A stretch of 64,000 nucleotides of DNA from Gammaproteobacteria bacterium (GTDB taxonomy: Bacteria; Pseudomonadota; Gammaproteobacteria; Steroidobacterales; Foliamicaceae): assembly GCA_009845905.1 (NCBI GenBank), contig VXYS01000003.1, forward strand, positions 1 to 64,000, given 5' to 3'. The notes below the pieces were generated by a model. It was not told where the DNA came from and ran no database searches. It saw only the letters and a program-made list of their open reading frames with translations. Positions 33,579 through 43,079 of this stretch are shown piece by piece. Every line of letters begins with the position of its first letter. Within the stretch, counting starts at the first letter, position 1. Made by a program: the position numbers and the translations under genes.

Positions 33579-35897
33579 TTAGCGTAGCTTCGCCTTCAGC
33601 GTCAATCCGAACGAACGGGGCAGGTTCACCCAGGTGTGCCAGCTTCCGGGCTGGAACACGGAGTCGAACACCAGCGAGTTCGTCCGCTTGTCGGCCAGGT
33701 TTCTGCCCCAGAGCACCAACTCGTAGCGGCCATCCGCTGTCCCGACTCCCACGTTGGCGTTGTACAGGTTGAATGCGCCGCGCACCTTCTCCGGGTCGAG
33801 ATCGGAGCCGGTATTGACTTGGCCGACGTGCGACCAGTTCAGATTGGACCACCAGCGCCAGTTCGTCCCGGGTATCTCCCGGTCGACGAAGAGCGACGCG
33901 CTGCCCTGCCACAGCGGCGATTGCGTCAGACGCTTGCCTTCAAGGTGGCCATTGGCGGGAACCAGGTCGTCGCCGTAACGAGCGTCGGCGTACGTGGCGC
34001 CCGCTGTCAGCAAAAGCCCGCCGCCGAGCGCGAGCGAGGACTCGATTTCCAGTCCTTTGCTTATCACGTCCCGGACATTGCCCACGGTAAAGCCGAGTCC
34101 CGTATAGGTATTGAGCTGGAAGCCTTCGAAGGTGGTGTGGAACAGGGCGCCGTTGGCGGTCAACCTGCCGTCAAGCAACCGTGCTTTCAGGCCCAGTTCC
34201 CAGGAATCGGACGTTTCCGGTCCGAAACGGCTCTGGTCGACGAAGTTGCCGCCGGCATCGCGGAATCCCACGGCCTCCTGGTTAAGATTGAAGCCCCCGG
34301 CCTTGTAGCCCCGGCTGAAGCCGGCATAGCCGTTGATGTCGTCGCCGAATCGCCAGGACGCCTTCAGCGTGCCGGTGACCTTGCTCTCGTCCGCCTGGTT
34401 GTTGTAGCTCAGGTTGTCGCAGAGCGAAAAGAAGGTCGAAACACCGCCGAATTGCGCGCAGAATGGGTCGTTGACGAACTCCCCGAACGGGGCGCCGTTG
34501 ACAATGGCGCCGGCGTCCTTTTCTTCGGTCGAGTAACGCAGGCCCAGGGTCAGGTCCAGCGCCGCGTTCGCGTGCCAGGTATTGTGCGTGAACAGCGACC
34601 ACCCCTCCGCCTCGGAGAAGTACAGCGCGTCGAAGCCCTGCCCGGGAACGCCCCGGCCGGCCGGATCGCCCAGGAACAGCGGCGCGATGGCCGGGTTGCC
34701 GAATAGCGCACCCACGTAGGCGCCGCCGTGATGGGACAGGACGATCTGCTCGGTGGACTCCATGTCCTCCGTGTAGATATAGGCGCCGGCCAGCCAGGAA
34801 AATGCGTCCGTTTCTCCGAACAGCTGAAACTCCTGGGACCAGTTCTCGAACTCCTCCTCGGTGTCCTGCGGATGCAGGATGTCGGCATTGGTGAAGTCGA
34901 TGTCCTGGCCGCGCGAGATCTCAAAATCCAGGTAAGCCGTAATCGACCGGAAGGTCATGCCGGCCGTGGGCTCCCATGTCACGTCCAGCGACAGCCCCTT
35001 GTTCCTTACGTTCTCGAAGGGCGGGTAGTTCACGCCCACGCGGGCGTCCCCATCAGGTGCGAACGGAGTGATGTCGCCTCCGAGCGCGGCAATGATCGCG
35101 CTGGTGGGGCCCGTTATCCAGAACGACGCTGGACAGCAGGACTCGTCCTTGCGGGTGTAGTCGCCGATGACGCGTATTTCCAGCGCGTCGGTCGGGGTCC
35201 ACAGGAGCTGGCCCCTTACGTAGCGGCGGTTGCGGTGGTCGTAGGTAGCGTCGGAATCGATGTCCCGATAGCCGCCGTCGCGTTTGCGGTAGGCCAGGCT
35301 CAGGCGTCCGGCCAGGACCTCGTCCGCCAGCACGGCGTTGCCGACGAAGGCCGCCTCCCGGGAACTCAGGTTGCCGAGTCCGAGCGTGAGGTCGGCGCTG
35401 TCCTCGAACGCCGGCTTGCGCGTGATGATGTTGACCGCGCCGGCGATCGTGTTCTTCCCGAACAGCGTGCCCTGCGGCCCGCGCAGGACCTCCACGCGGT
35501 CGATGTCCACGAGGTCGTCGAAGGCGAGCCCCGCGCGCGAGCGATAGATGCCGTCGATGAACGTGCCGACCGCGGCTTCCAGGCCCGGGTTGTTCCCCGT
35601 CGTGCCCACGCCGCGTATGCGCAGCGTGCCCCCATTGGACGTGCTGTTCGAGTTGTAGACCGCGACGGAGGGCGACACCTCCTGCAGCCCGTACAGATCG
35701 GTCACGCCCCGGCCGGCGAGTTCTTCTCCGGTATATGCCGATACGGCAATGGGAACGTCCTGAATCGACGCCTCGCGCTTGGTCGCCGTAACGAGAATCT
35801 CTTCGATGACGGGTTGATCCGCTCCCTGTCCCATCACAAGCCGCGGCAACGCCAGCGCAAGCAGGCCGGCTGCGACGAAGAACCGGTTTGTCGTCAA
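33579..35897 (-). CDS. TonB-dependent outer-membrane receptor
   Basis: From TTG 35897 (GGGGGG ribosome-binding site upstream; GTG 35909 is the alternative) the product is 772 residues. It has a signal peptide (FFVAAGLLALALPRLVMGQG), a TonB-box-like EEILVTATKREASIQDVPIAVSA and a plug with VEVLRGPQGTLFGKNTIAGAVNI. The beta-barrel ends with NLPRSFGLTLKAKLR. It imports a scarce large substrate across the outer membrane using TonB energy. The many-loop barrel and plug type match the broad sphingomonad/gamma receptor family whose ligands include siderophores and carbohydrates; the ligand is unknown. The open frame extends to 36167 but lacks a signal peptide there. Confidence 0.92.
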   Translation of the reverse strand: MTTNRFFVAAGLLALALPRLVMGQGADQPVIEEILVTATKREASIQDVPIAVSAYTGEELAGRGVTDLYGLQEVSPSVAVYNSNSTSNGGTLRIRGVGTTGNNPGLEAAVGTFIDGIYRSRAGLAFDDLVDIDRVEVLRGPQGTLFGKNTIAGAVNIITRKPAFEDSADLTLGLGNLSSREAAFVGNAVLADEVLAGRLSLAYRKRDGGYRDIDSDATYDHRNRRYVRGQLLWTPTDALEIRVIGDYTRKDESCCPASFWITGPTSAIIAALGGDITPFAPDGDARVGVNYPPFENVRNKGLSLDVTWEPTAGMTFRSITAYLDFEISRGQDIDFTNADILHPQDTEEEFENWSQEFQLFGETDAFSWLAGAYIYTEDMESTEQIVLSHHGGAYVGALFGNPAIAPLFLGDPAGRGVPGQGFDALYFSEAEGWSLFTHNTWHANAALDLTLGLRYSTEEKDAGAIVNGAPFGEFVNDPFCAQFGGVSTFFSLCDNLSYNNQADESKVTGTLKASWRFGDDINGYAGFSRGYKAGGFNLNQEAVGFRDAGGNFVDQSRFGPETSDSWELGLKARLLDGRLTANGALFHTTFEGFQLNTYTGLGFTVGNVRDVISKGLEIESSLALGGGLLLTAGATYADARYGDDLVPANGHLEGKRLTQSPLWQGSASLFVDREIPGTNWRWWSNLNWSHVGQVNTGSDLDPEKVRGAFNLYNANVGVGTADGRYELVLWGRNLADKRTNSLVFDSVFQPGSWHTWVNLPRSFGLTLKAKLR

Positions 35898-35968
35898 CTT
35901 ACCCCCCACAGACTGGCGTCGGGAGGCCCTCCCGGCACCGTTCAAGCACGATGCCGAGTATACGACGA

Positions 35969-36024
35969 CCGCTAGAAGAGCATGCGCAGTCCCGCTTCGA
36001 CCGTGCGTCCCGGCTGCGGCGCCA
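35969..36024 (-). repeat. Direct repeat B, copy 1 (relic of the znuD 3' end)
   Basis: These 56 bases match 38534-38589 with a single difference. Read on the minus strand they encode APQPGRTVEAGLRMLF followed by the stop, the last residues of the His-rich receptor. No receptor body precedes it here. The two copies are in the same orientation and bracket the receptor gene 36070-38412. Confidence 0.92.
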
Positions 36025-36069
36025 CCAACGCCGGTAGCAGGGATAACCAACCGGAGTGTTCGACTGACC

Positions 36070-38412
36070 TCACCAACCGACCCCAAACTCCACGCCGACG
36101 ATACGGGGCGCATCCAGCGGCACATAGTAGGTGCCGTCAGCGCCAAACAGGAAATGCTCGAACCCAAGCCCGGACGGGTAGCGCTCGTCGGTCAGGTTTT
36201 CCACGAACAACTGCAGCCGATATTTATCCCCCTCATATCCTGCCTGCAGGTTAACGACGTTCACTCTGTCCCGCAGCACACGGCTGCGCTCTTCGAGCGG
36301 TGTTTCGCCTGTGACGCTGAGTTCCCCCCGCAGAAAATACCCACCGCCGAATTCGTACAGGGCGGAAAAATTCGCGTCGAATGACGGCACCAGCTTGACG
36401 GGCTCACCGTCAAGGTCGAATTCCTGTACCGCCTCCCCCTGGGCGCCGGCCCGGAACAGAAAATCCTTGTACGTGGCGTTGGTGTAGCCGTAGCTCGCCA
36501 CCAGTTTCAGATTGTCATTGGCCTGGTAAACCGTCTCGATCTCGAATCCGTAGCTCTCGATGTCGGCATTGGCGCCGATAAAGGCCGACGAAGTGACTCG
36601 ACCCATGTCGTCGGTCAGGACGCGGACTTCCTGCCAGTTGTCGGATTGAATGTAGAAAGCCGCCAGGTTCAGGTATCCCCTGCCGTCGGGAAGGCGTGTC
36701 TTCAGCCCGACTTCGTAACTCCAGACAGACTCCTTGTCGTAGATGGTCAGGTCTTCGCTGATGCTGGCGTCCTCCGCCAGGGTCAGATTGAAGCCGCCGG
36801 GGATGTAGCCTTTGGAAGCGCTGGCGTACGCGTTCACGCTTTCCGAGGCGTCATAGCTCAATACGAGACGGGGCAAGATCTCGGTGTAACTGTCGTCCAA
36901 CTGAATGTTGTAGAAGTTCAGTTGCACAAGGCCGATATTCAGCGGGGGGCCTTCCTGCTGAATGGTCTCCCGATCGGCCCAATCATGACGCAAGCCAACG
37001 GTTGCGCTCAGTCCATCAATGCCAAGCGAGAACGTCGCCGAGCCGAACAGGGCGAAATCCTCGCCCCGTGCGAATTGCGGCGGGGTGAGTACGTAGGGGT
37101 TGTAGTCGTTCAGCAACGGGTTGAATGCGCTGGTCGTCAACACGGTTCGCTTGTCTTCCTTGTACCAGGACATGCCGACGATGTAGTCGAATTGATCGCT
37201 GTCCGGCGAAGTGAATCGCAACTCGCCGCTCCAGAACTTCTCGTTTTCAATCTCGCGTCCCGCAAGGCCGGGTATTTCAAAAAACGGCGGCCCGAACAGC
37301 GGGTTGCCTGGCATGTAAAACGGATTGGGAAACTGAAACCAATTCCCCGCGGTCAGATCCAGGTCGAGTCCGGACGAATCCTTGTCCAGTTTGGTGAAGG
37401 AATACGCCATATCCAGCGAGCCGTATTCCAGATCCCAGGTTGCGGAGAGGCCGGCAACCAGGTCTTTCTCCATGGTGTGTTTGGGTGCGTCGTTCAGGAA
37501 CTCGAACTTCCCCACTTCGCGTCCGCCGTTGAAGTAATCGCGGTAGATGCCGTCATAATGCCGGCGGTCAACCGGCGCATACTCCTGGTCGAAAAGACCG
37601 GGCGCGTCCGTGTCGAGAATGTAGGCGGTTCCCTTGATCGTCAGGCTGTCCGCCGGTTGCCAGGCCACGCGGGCCTGCAGGAACAGATCGCGGATTTCTC
37701 CGGGCTCGCCCGTCAGCGTGGCCGGATTCGTAATGTACGAGTCTTCCTTCAGCGCCCGTAACGCGAGCGACGCGGACAGTGTGTCGTCGGCCAGGGGACC
37801 ACCCAGAAACGCGTCCAGGATGTAGCCGTGGTTGCCGTTGTACGTGCTTCCGGTCAGGCGGATATCGGATTCCCGTTCCCGACCCGGCTGTCGGCTGTTG
37901 ATAATCAGCAACCCCGCCTCGCTGTTGGCGCCGTAAAGGGTCGATTGCGGGCCGCGCAGCACCTCGATCGACTCGATCTGGCTCAGCACGGCGTTGCTGA
38001 GCTCGCGGAAAGGAATGCCGTCAATGTAGAGCGCCGCCCTATTGACGATATACGGGTTGGACTCGATCCCCCGAATCGTGACAAACACCGAACTGAGCTG
38101 GGCGGTCTCGTTGAACTGCACATTGGGCACGAGGTCGTCGATGCGTCGGAGGTCGCGAATCCTGGCCTCGTCAATGAACTCCTCCGTCATCACCGTTACC
38201 GCCACGTCGCTTTCCAGCAGCGTCTCGGTGCGCTTCTGGCCGGTGACCAGAATTTCCTCGATATCGAATGCCCCGTCTCCCGCGTCTGCCTCCCAACTTT
38301 CATCAAGTTCGGCATCCTGAGCGCTGCCAACAACCGTAAGCAGCGTATGGAAGATCAATATCGCATTGACCGCCCACTTGTCCGCTCCGGTCTTGAATCT
38401 GCGCAAGTGCAT
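36070..38412 (-). CDS. TonB-dependent receptor inside a direct-repeat-bounded block
   Basis: ATG 38412 follows GGAGGT. The 780-residue product has a signal peptide (NAILIFHTLLTVVGSA), an N-terminal EEILVTGQKRTETLLES segment, a plug with IESIEVLRGPQSTLYGANSEAGLLII, and a long barrel ending GVEFGVGW. The plug signature resembles the first receptor only distantly, and base composition is visibly less GC-rich than both neighbouring receptors. The gene lies between two nearly identical 56-bp repeats of the znuD end, as if inserted there. It takes up an unknown ligand. The open frame runs to 38901 upstream of the true start. Confidence 0.92.
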   Translation of the reverse strand: MHLRRFKTGADKWAVNAILIFHTLLTVVGSAQDAELDESWEADAGDGAFDIEEILVTGQKRTETLLESDVAVTVMTEEFIDEARIRDLRRIDDLVPNVQFNETAQLSSVFVTIRGIESNPYIVNRAALYIDGIPFRELSNAVLSQIESIEVLRGPQSTLYGANSEAGLLIINSRQPGRERESDIRLTGSTYNGNHGYILDAFLGGPLADDTLSASLALRALKEDSYITNPATLTGEPGEIRDLFLQARVAWQPADSLTIKGTAYILDTDAPGLFDQEYAPVDRRHYDGIYRDYFNGGREVGKFEFLNDAPKHTMEKDLVAGLSATWDLEYGSLDMAYSFTKLDKDSSGLDLDLTAGNWFQFPNPFYMPGNPLFGPPFFEIPGLAGREIENEKFWSGELRFTSPDSDQFDYIVGMSWYKEDKRTVLTTSAFNPLLNDYNPYVLTPPQFARGEDFALFGSATFSLGIDGLSATVGLRHDWADRETIQQEGPPLNIGLVQLNFYNIQLDDSYTEILPRLVLSYDASESVNAYASASKGYIPGGFNLTLAEDASISEDLTIYDKESVWSYEVGLKTRLPDGRGYLNLAAFYIQSDNWQEVRVLTDDMGRVTSSAFIGANADIESYGFEIETVYQANDNLKLVASYGYTNATYKDFLFRAGAQGEAVQEFDLDGEPVKLVPSFDANFSALYEFGGGYFLRGELSVTGETPLEERSRVLRDRVNVVNLQAGYEGDKYRLQLFVENLTDERYPSGLGFEHFLFGADGTYYVPLDAPRIVGVEFGVGW

Positions 38413-38533
38413 GTGGGCACCTCCAGTCACGAAATGTAAAGAAACACCACCAAGCGCCTCGTCAACTGGATCGTGGGCATGATCCAAGAGAGAACACCGC
38501 TTGGGAAGAAATAAATACCAAGGGCTGCTAGAG

Positions 38534-38589
38534 CCGCTAGAAGAGCATGCGCAGTCCCGCTTCGACCGTGCGTCCCGGCTGGGGCGCCA
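38534..38589 (-). repeat. Direct repeat B, copy 2 (intact znuD 3' end)
   Basis: This copy includes the last 17 codons and stop of the intact His-rich receptor gene and a few bases beyond. It differs from 35969-36024 at one base. Confidence 0.92.
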
Positions 38590-40741
38590 GGTCCTTGACG
38601 ACGGACGTGTGCAGGCGCTGCTCGTCGTCGGTGAGGTTGCGCCCGGCCAGGTACAGGTCGACCGTCGTGTCGGCCGGGCGGAAACGCCAGGAGACGCGCG
38701 CGCGCAGGTCGTTGTAGCCGTCCGTCGGCAACTCGAACTCGGCGACATCGTCCTGATCGGACGCCCGCACGTAATCCACGTTGGCCCGCAGGCGGTCGCT
38801 CGTGAACTCGAGCGACACGCCGACCCGGTCGGGCGGTATGAGCGGCAGGTTGTCGTTGCCGGAGATGTCGAGTTCCGGCGTGACCCTATCGTAGAAGACA
38901 CCCAGGTTGAGACGGCCGGCGCTCCACTCGGCCACGGTCAGACGGCCTTCCACCTCGAAGCCGGCGAAGGTCGCGTCGGCCTGGGCGTAGCGGCGCACGG
39001 CGAACCCGTCCATCTCCTCATCCGTAGCGGCCTGGTAGATGAAGTCCGCGAAGTCCGTGTAGTAGAAGGTCCCGCTCACGGACCAGCGGTCGCGGCCTCC
39101 GCTGATCGTGGCCGCCAGGTTGCGGGCCTTCTCGTGGCCGAGCCCGGGATCCCCGATCTCGAAAACGCCCGTGCCGGGGTGCGGGCTGTCGGAAAAGAGT
39201 TCCTCGCCCACCGGAGCGCGGGACGAGTAGTCGGCCAGCAACGTGCCCTCCCAGCCGTCGCCGAGCGGCACGATGAGGCCCAGCGAAGCGCTGCCGCCGC
39301 TGAAGTCGCGGCTGCCGCCGTTCGCGGGATCGTGCTCGACCCGGTCGTAGCGCAGGCCGGCCTCGAGCCCGAGTCTGCCGAGCGAGCGCTCGCCGACCCA
39401 GAACAGGCCTAAGGACGACGTGTCCACGGGGGGCGTGAAGGCTTCTTCGCCGACCACGGAGAACTCACGGTTGCCGAGCTGGACGCCGAGGGCGCCGCGC
39501 CAGCCGCCGGTCGGACCGTGCGTCAGTTCCGCGCGCGCTTCCCAGGCCTGGTTCGAGAAGATCGTGCCCACCTCGCCGGCCTCGTTCTCCGCGTGCTCGT
39601 AGTCGTTCATGCCGAGCCGGAAGTTGAGGCTCTCGAAGCCGCCGAACGGGTCGGCCAGGCCAGCCTTGAGGTCAATGCGCGTCTGCTTGAGGTCGACGAT
39701 GGGAGTGGCCTCGCCTTCATGGTGTTCCTCGTCTTCGTGATGTTCCTCGTCCTCGTGGTGGTCCTCGTCCTCGTGGTGACCCATCTCTTCGTGGTCGTGT
39801 TCGTCGTGCCCGTGGTCGTGGGCATGGCTGTGGCCGGGGATGCCGTACTCGGAATCGAGATTGCTTACGGCAAGGCCGACGAAGCCGCGGTCGCCGACGA
39901 AGGACAAGCCGACGGAACCGCCCTGGACCTCAAGACCGCTGCCCGGCAGAAGCCCGTAGGCTTCTTCCTCTTCATGGTGCTCGTCTTCGTCATGGTGTTC
40001 GTCCTCGTCCTCGTGTTCGTGTTCATGTTCCTCTTCGTGGTGCCCTTCCTCTTCGTGGTGGTGCTCCTCTTCCTCCAGTGCGCGCAGGACCGCGGACTCG
40101 GCGAACCCGGGGATGTCGTAGTCGTCCGACTCGCGGGCAAAGGCGTCGAGGTGCCACGCGATGTTGCCGGCGCCACCGTCGAGGCGGAAAGAACCGTTTC
40201 TGCCGCTGCCGTTGTCGGAACCGCGCAGGTCGAGAGCACCGCGTATGCGCTCCGGCACTTCCTGCGGTATGCGCCCCGTCTGGACATCGACCACGCCACC
40301 GATTGCGCCGGAGCCGTAGAGCAGGGTGGACGAGCCCTTCAGGACTTCGACGCGCTCGGCGACGAAGGGATCGACCGTGACGGCATGGTCGCCGCTGCTG
40401 ACGGAAACATCGAGTGTGTCAATGCGATCCTCCATCACGCGCACGCGCGCACCGCCCATGCCGTGGATCACGGGTCGCCCGGCGCCCACGCCGTAGGAAC
40501 TGTTGTGGATGCCCGGCTCGTTGCCCACGGTCGCGCCGATGTTGTCCACCGCCTTGCGCTCGAGCTCGTCGGCATCCAGCACGTCGGCGGCCTGCGCGAG
40601 TCCTTCGCGCGAGAGCGGGTGGGCCAGGACGATGATCTCCTCGATGGCCCCCGATTCATCCGCTGCCGGCGCTTCTTGGGCGAGTGCGGCTGTCGTCAGC
40701 AACGGTGCTGCCGCCAGCAAAGAAAGTAGTTTGCGGTTCAT
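38537..40741 (-). CDS. znuD: Histidine-rich TonB-dependent receptor, zinc uptake (ZnuD-like)
   Basis: ATG 40741 gives 734 residues with a signal peptide (NRKLLSLLAAAPLLTTAALAQ). The plug has ELERKAVDNIGATVGNEPG and VEVLKGSSTLLYGSGAIGGVVD. Two very His/Glu/Asp-rich loops lie at about residues 223-260 and 304-344. Extracellular His-rich loops of this kind are the mark of ZnuD zinc receptors. The barrel ends TVEAGLRMLF. A sequence matching the Zur operator (40811-40833) lies 70 bp upstream, between this gene and the divergent merC-zur pair, so it is probably induced by zinc starvation. The opposite strand of the His-rich region forms a long open frame of Val/Leu codons, which is not a gene. Confidence 0.93.
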   Translation of the reverse strand: MNRKLLSLLAAAPLLTTAALAQEAPAADESGAIEEIIVLAHPLSREGLAQAADVLDADELERKAVDNIGATVGNEPGIHNSSYGVGAGRPVIHGMGGARVRVMEDRIDTLDVSVSSGDHAVTVDPFVAERVEVLKGSSTLLYGSGAIGGVVDVQTGRIPQEVPERIRGALDLRGSDNGSGRNGSFRLDGGAGNIAWHLDAFARESDDYDIPGFAESAVLRALEEEEHHHEEEGHHEEEHEHEHEDEDEHHDEDEHHEEEEAYGLLPGSGLEVQGGSVGLSFVGDRGFVGLAVSNLDSEYGIPGHSHAHDHGHDEHDHEEMGHHEDEDHHEDEEHHEDEEHHEGEATPIVDLKQTRIDLKAGLADPFGGFESLNFRLGMNDYEHAENEAGEVGTIFSNQAWEARAELTHGPTGGWRGALGVQLGNREFSVVGEEAFTPPVDTSSLGLFWVGERSLGRLGLEAGLRYDRVEHDPANGGSRDFSGGSASLGLIVPLGDGWEGTLLADYSSRAPVGEELFSDSPHPGTGVFEIGDPGLGHEKARNLAATISGGRDRWSVSGTFYYTDFADFIYQAATDEEMDGFAVRRYAQADATFAGFEVEGRLTVAEWSAGRLNLGVFYDRVTPELDISGNDNLPLIPPDRVGVSLEFTSDRLRANVDYVRASDQDDVAEFELPTDGYNDLRARVSWRFRPADTTVDLYLAGRNLTDDEQRLHTSVVKDLAPQPGRTVEAGLRMLF

Positions 40742-40810
40742 TGCCCTTCTCCCAGTGAATGAGCAGGTGAGTGACATGGGACGCGCGGCGCCAAGGTCCG
40801 TCGCAATCTA

Positions 40811-40833
40811 GAATTGATACAATATAACATATC
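40811..40833. promoter_or_regulatory. Zur operator (zinc uptake regulator box)
   Basis: This 23-bp imperfect palindrome (right half AATATAACATATC) matches the gammaproteobacterial Zur consensus, GAAATGTTATA-N-TATAACATTTC, at 19 of 22 defined positions by hand alignment. It sits in the shared promoter of znuD (minus) and merC-zur (plus). Repression by zinc-loaded Zur is established for the family and inferred here. Confidence 0.8.
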
Positions 40834-40854
40834 GGATGTGGCAGAATACGCGCC

Positions 40855-41253
40855 ATGATTTCGTTTGACATCAAAAGCGTCCAATGGGGTCCGTCGGCGC
40901 GCATGGATCTATGCGCGGTCGGGCTCTCGACGCTGTGCGTGCTTCACTGTGTGGCCCTGCCTGTACTCGCAGCTCTGATGCCTCTTGCTGCGCAGGCTGC
41001 GGAGAGCGAGCTTGTACATCGGATACTGGTAATCGCCGCCGTTCCCGTGAGCCTCCGGGTGATCTGGAAGACACTGCCGGCGGCCGGCAACAGGCTGTTC
41101 GTGGGTGCGGCAGTGGTTGGCCTCGGGTTGCTGCTGCTGGCCGCGTTCGTGGAGGCGGTGTCGTCGTACGAGGAACCGATTACCATCGCCGGCGGTTCGC
41201 TCCTGGGTTTGGCGCATCTTTGGAACTGTGTGCGACAATGCGGAAATGGCTAG
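40855..41253 (+). CDS. MerC domain membrane protein
   Basis: The 132-residue product has four predicted membrane helices and the MerC-type motif LCVLHCVALPVLAAL near residues 27-41, with a Cys-His-Cys arrangement on the first helix, and CVRQC near the end. MerC proteins carry metal ions; outside mercury operons, MerC-like genes next to zur and znuD are usually taken as zinc-linked. It is the first gene downstream of the Zur box on the plus strand and overlaps zur by 8 bp, so it is probably co-transcribed with the regulator. The metal is inferred from context. Confidence 0.87.
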   Translation: MISFDIKSVQWGPSARMDLCAVGLSTLCVLHCVALPVLAALMPLAAQAAESELVHRILVIAAVPVSLRVIWKTLPAAGNRLFVGAAVVGLGLLLLAAFVEAVSSYEEPITIAGGSLLGLAHLWNCVRQCGNG

Positions 41254-41722
41254 ACAGCCGGCGACAGCGGCGCCGCTCGCGGCGAAATGGCGAAAGCTCG
41301 CCGAAGAGCGCTGCGCGGAGAAGGGCGAGCGGCTGACCCCGGCGCGACTGGCCGTCTATGCGGAAATGCTGGCCCGGCGCCGGGCGGTTTCAGCCTATGA
41401 ACTCATCGGGCTGCTGGAGAAACGGCAGGAACGCAAGATCGCGCCTTTGACCGTCTACCGGCACCTGGACTTCCTGATGCGGACCGGCCTCGTCCACCGG
41501 CTGCAATCCGCCCAAGCCTACCTGCCGTGTGACCATCCCGACCATGCCCACGAGAGCCAGTTTCTGCTTTGTTCCTCGTGCGGCCACGTGGACGAGGTGG
41601 AGTCGAGCGGACTTGAGGCGTTGCTGTCCCGGATCGCGGACGAGCACGGATTCCGGCCGGACAACGCGGTCGTGGAGGTCAAGGGGTTGTGCGGCACCTG
41701 CGCCGACGGCCAGCCGGACTGA
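41246..41722 (+). CDS. zur: Fur-family transcriptional regulator, Zur type
   Basis: ATG 41246 overlaps the merC stop. The 158-residue product has the Fur winged helix (LTPARLAVYAEMLARRRAVSAYELIGLLEK, then APLTVYRHLDFLMRTGLVHRL). The metal-binding dimerisation half contains CDHPDHAHESQFLLCSSCGHVDEVES and a second CxxC (LCGTC), the structural zinc pair. The HPDHAH region and the znuD/merC neighbourhood favour Zur over Fur. With zinc bound it should repress at 40811-40833, including its own operon. An upstream in-frame extension to 41105 lies in merC and is not used. Confidence 0.92.
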   Translation: MARQPATAAPLAAKWRKLAEERCAEKGERLTPARLAVYAEMLARRRAVSAYELIGLLEKRQERKIAPLTVYRHLDFLMRTGLVHRLQSAQAYLPCDHPDHAHESQFLLCSSCGHVDEVESSGLEALLSRIADEHGFRPDNAVVEVKGLCGTCADGQPD

Positions 41723-41737
41723 GCGGGCTTCGCCTCG

Positions 41738-43036
41738 TTACGCGGTTTGCTTTAGCCAGCGATACATAAGCCAGGTAACGACTGCCACAAAAGCGTTCAT
41801 GGCGCCCACCAGGATAAAGGGGCTGCTGGCCCCATAGGCATCGAACAACAGGCCGCCGAAAAAGGTGAGGGTCACGATGCCGGCCGAACCGGCGAGATTG
41901 GAGGCGCCGAAAACCGTGCCCTTGTAGCCCTCGGGCGCCACCTGGCCGATCAGAACGCCGGCGCTGATGATGGCGCTGGCCTGGCCGATGCCCAGCAGGA
42001 AAGCCGCGACCCACATCATCGGTCCGAGCGGATCGTCGATCAGCGCCACGCTGCCGTAACCGATGCTTGCGATCACGAACGAGATTCCGATCCCGACCAG
42101 GCGCGGGACCCGGTCCAATATCGCGCCTATGACGAACGGCCAAACCAGACCGCAAACTGCGACGAAACCGAAAATCATGCCGGCCCGCGCGACGGCCTCG
42201 GCCGGCGACATGCCGGCGGCGATGCCTGCCTGCGTGACCCAGAGCGACAGGAAGGTCGTGACAATCACCAGGTCGCCTTTCGAAGCATAGGACGTCAGAT
42301 AAGCCAGGCCCAGCAACGGGTATTTCTTTACCAGGGTCATGCCCTTCGCCGCCTGACGAAATACGTTGTGCGTTGAACTCTTCACTCCCCGATTGGGGGC
42401 TTGCAGCCCGAAACGAAGAAGGATCGCCAGCAACAGGGCCGCTGTCGAGCAGACCCAGAAACTGGCGCGCAGCGCGTTGGCGTCGCTCAGCCCCAGCTCC
42501 CCGAAGTAACTCGGCAGCTTCGAGAAGAACGCGACCATTACAACCACGCCCAGCGCGTTGACGAACCCCACGATCCCTATCCAGCGGCCGCGATATTTGT
42601 CGTTGATGTATTCGCCCTGGCAAGTCGTCAGCATCACGGTGCAGGCCGTGGCCCCGATCGAATAAGCGATGCGGAGTCCGATCAGCTGCGCTTCGCTTGA
42701 AGCCATCGGATACACGGCAAACCCCACGGCAAGCAAAACCATTGCGCCGACATAGATCGGCCGGCGGCCGACGCGGTCGGACCAGGCGCCTATGAAACCG
42801 CAGATCGCGATCTGCGTGATTTCCTGCAGCGACACGAGAAGGCCGGCCAGCGAGCCTTGCTCTTCTTCGGGAATTCCCAGCAGCGCAAACAGGAACGGAT
42901 TCATGAAGTTCAGAAACGTCACGAAGCCGATCGTCCAGAAGCTCGCGAACAGGATTGTCAGCGCATTCCGCCTGGTGACATCCTGCTCCAGGACCAGGGG
43001 CCCAAGGCGCGCGTAACCTGCCTCGCCGGTCGTCAC
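41738..43036 (-). CDS. Major facilitator superfamily transporter
   Basis: The 432-residue product has twelve predicted membrane helices. It carries the MFS loop motif GAWSDRVGRRPIYVGAMVL after helix 2 and a related GAILDRVPRLVGIG segment after helix 8. It is transcribed away from a LuxR regulator gene, and a CCCCAA/TTGGGG palindrome lies between them. With the flavin monooxygenase, Rieske oxygenase and hydrolases that follow the regulator, it probably imports the substrate of this oxidative cluster. Substrate unknown. It has the overall look of drug/metabolite:H+ symporters. Confidence 0.92.
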   Translation of the reverse strand: MTTGEAGYARLGPLVLEQDVTRRNALTILFASFWTIGFVTFLNFMNPFLFALLGIPEEEQGSLAGLLVSLQEITQIAICGFIGAWSDRVGRRPIYVGAMVLLAVGFAVYPMASSEAQLIGLRIAYSIGATACTVMLTTCQGEYINDKYRGRWIGIVGFVNALGVVVMVAFFSKLPSYFGELGLSDANALRASFWVCSTAALLLAILLRFGLQAPNRGVKSSTHNVFRQAAKGMTLVKKYPLLGLAYLTSYASKGDLVIVTTFLSLWVTQAGIAAGMSPAEAVARAGMIFGFVAVCGLVWPFVIGAILDRVPRLVGIGISFVIASIGYGSVALIDDPLGPMMWVAAFLLGIGQASAIISAGVLIGQVAPEGYKGTVFGASNLAGSAGIVTLTFFGGLLFDAYGASSPFILVGAMNAFVAVVTWLMYRWLKQTA

Positions 43037-43079
43037 GGAAGATGCTCCTTGTCAGATGTCATCATGCACGCGCTTCTTC

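Noticed and set aside
39518-40729. Long plus-strand open frame antisense to the His-rich receptor, rich in Val, Leu and Phe
   Set aside because: It is the complement of CAC/GAG/GAC codon runs in the receptor, has no ribosome-binding site and no domain; the minus-strand frame has all receptor motifs.
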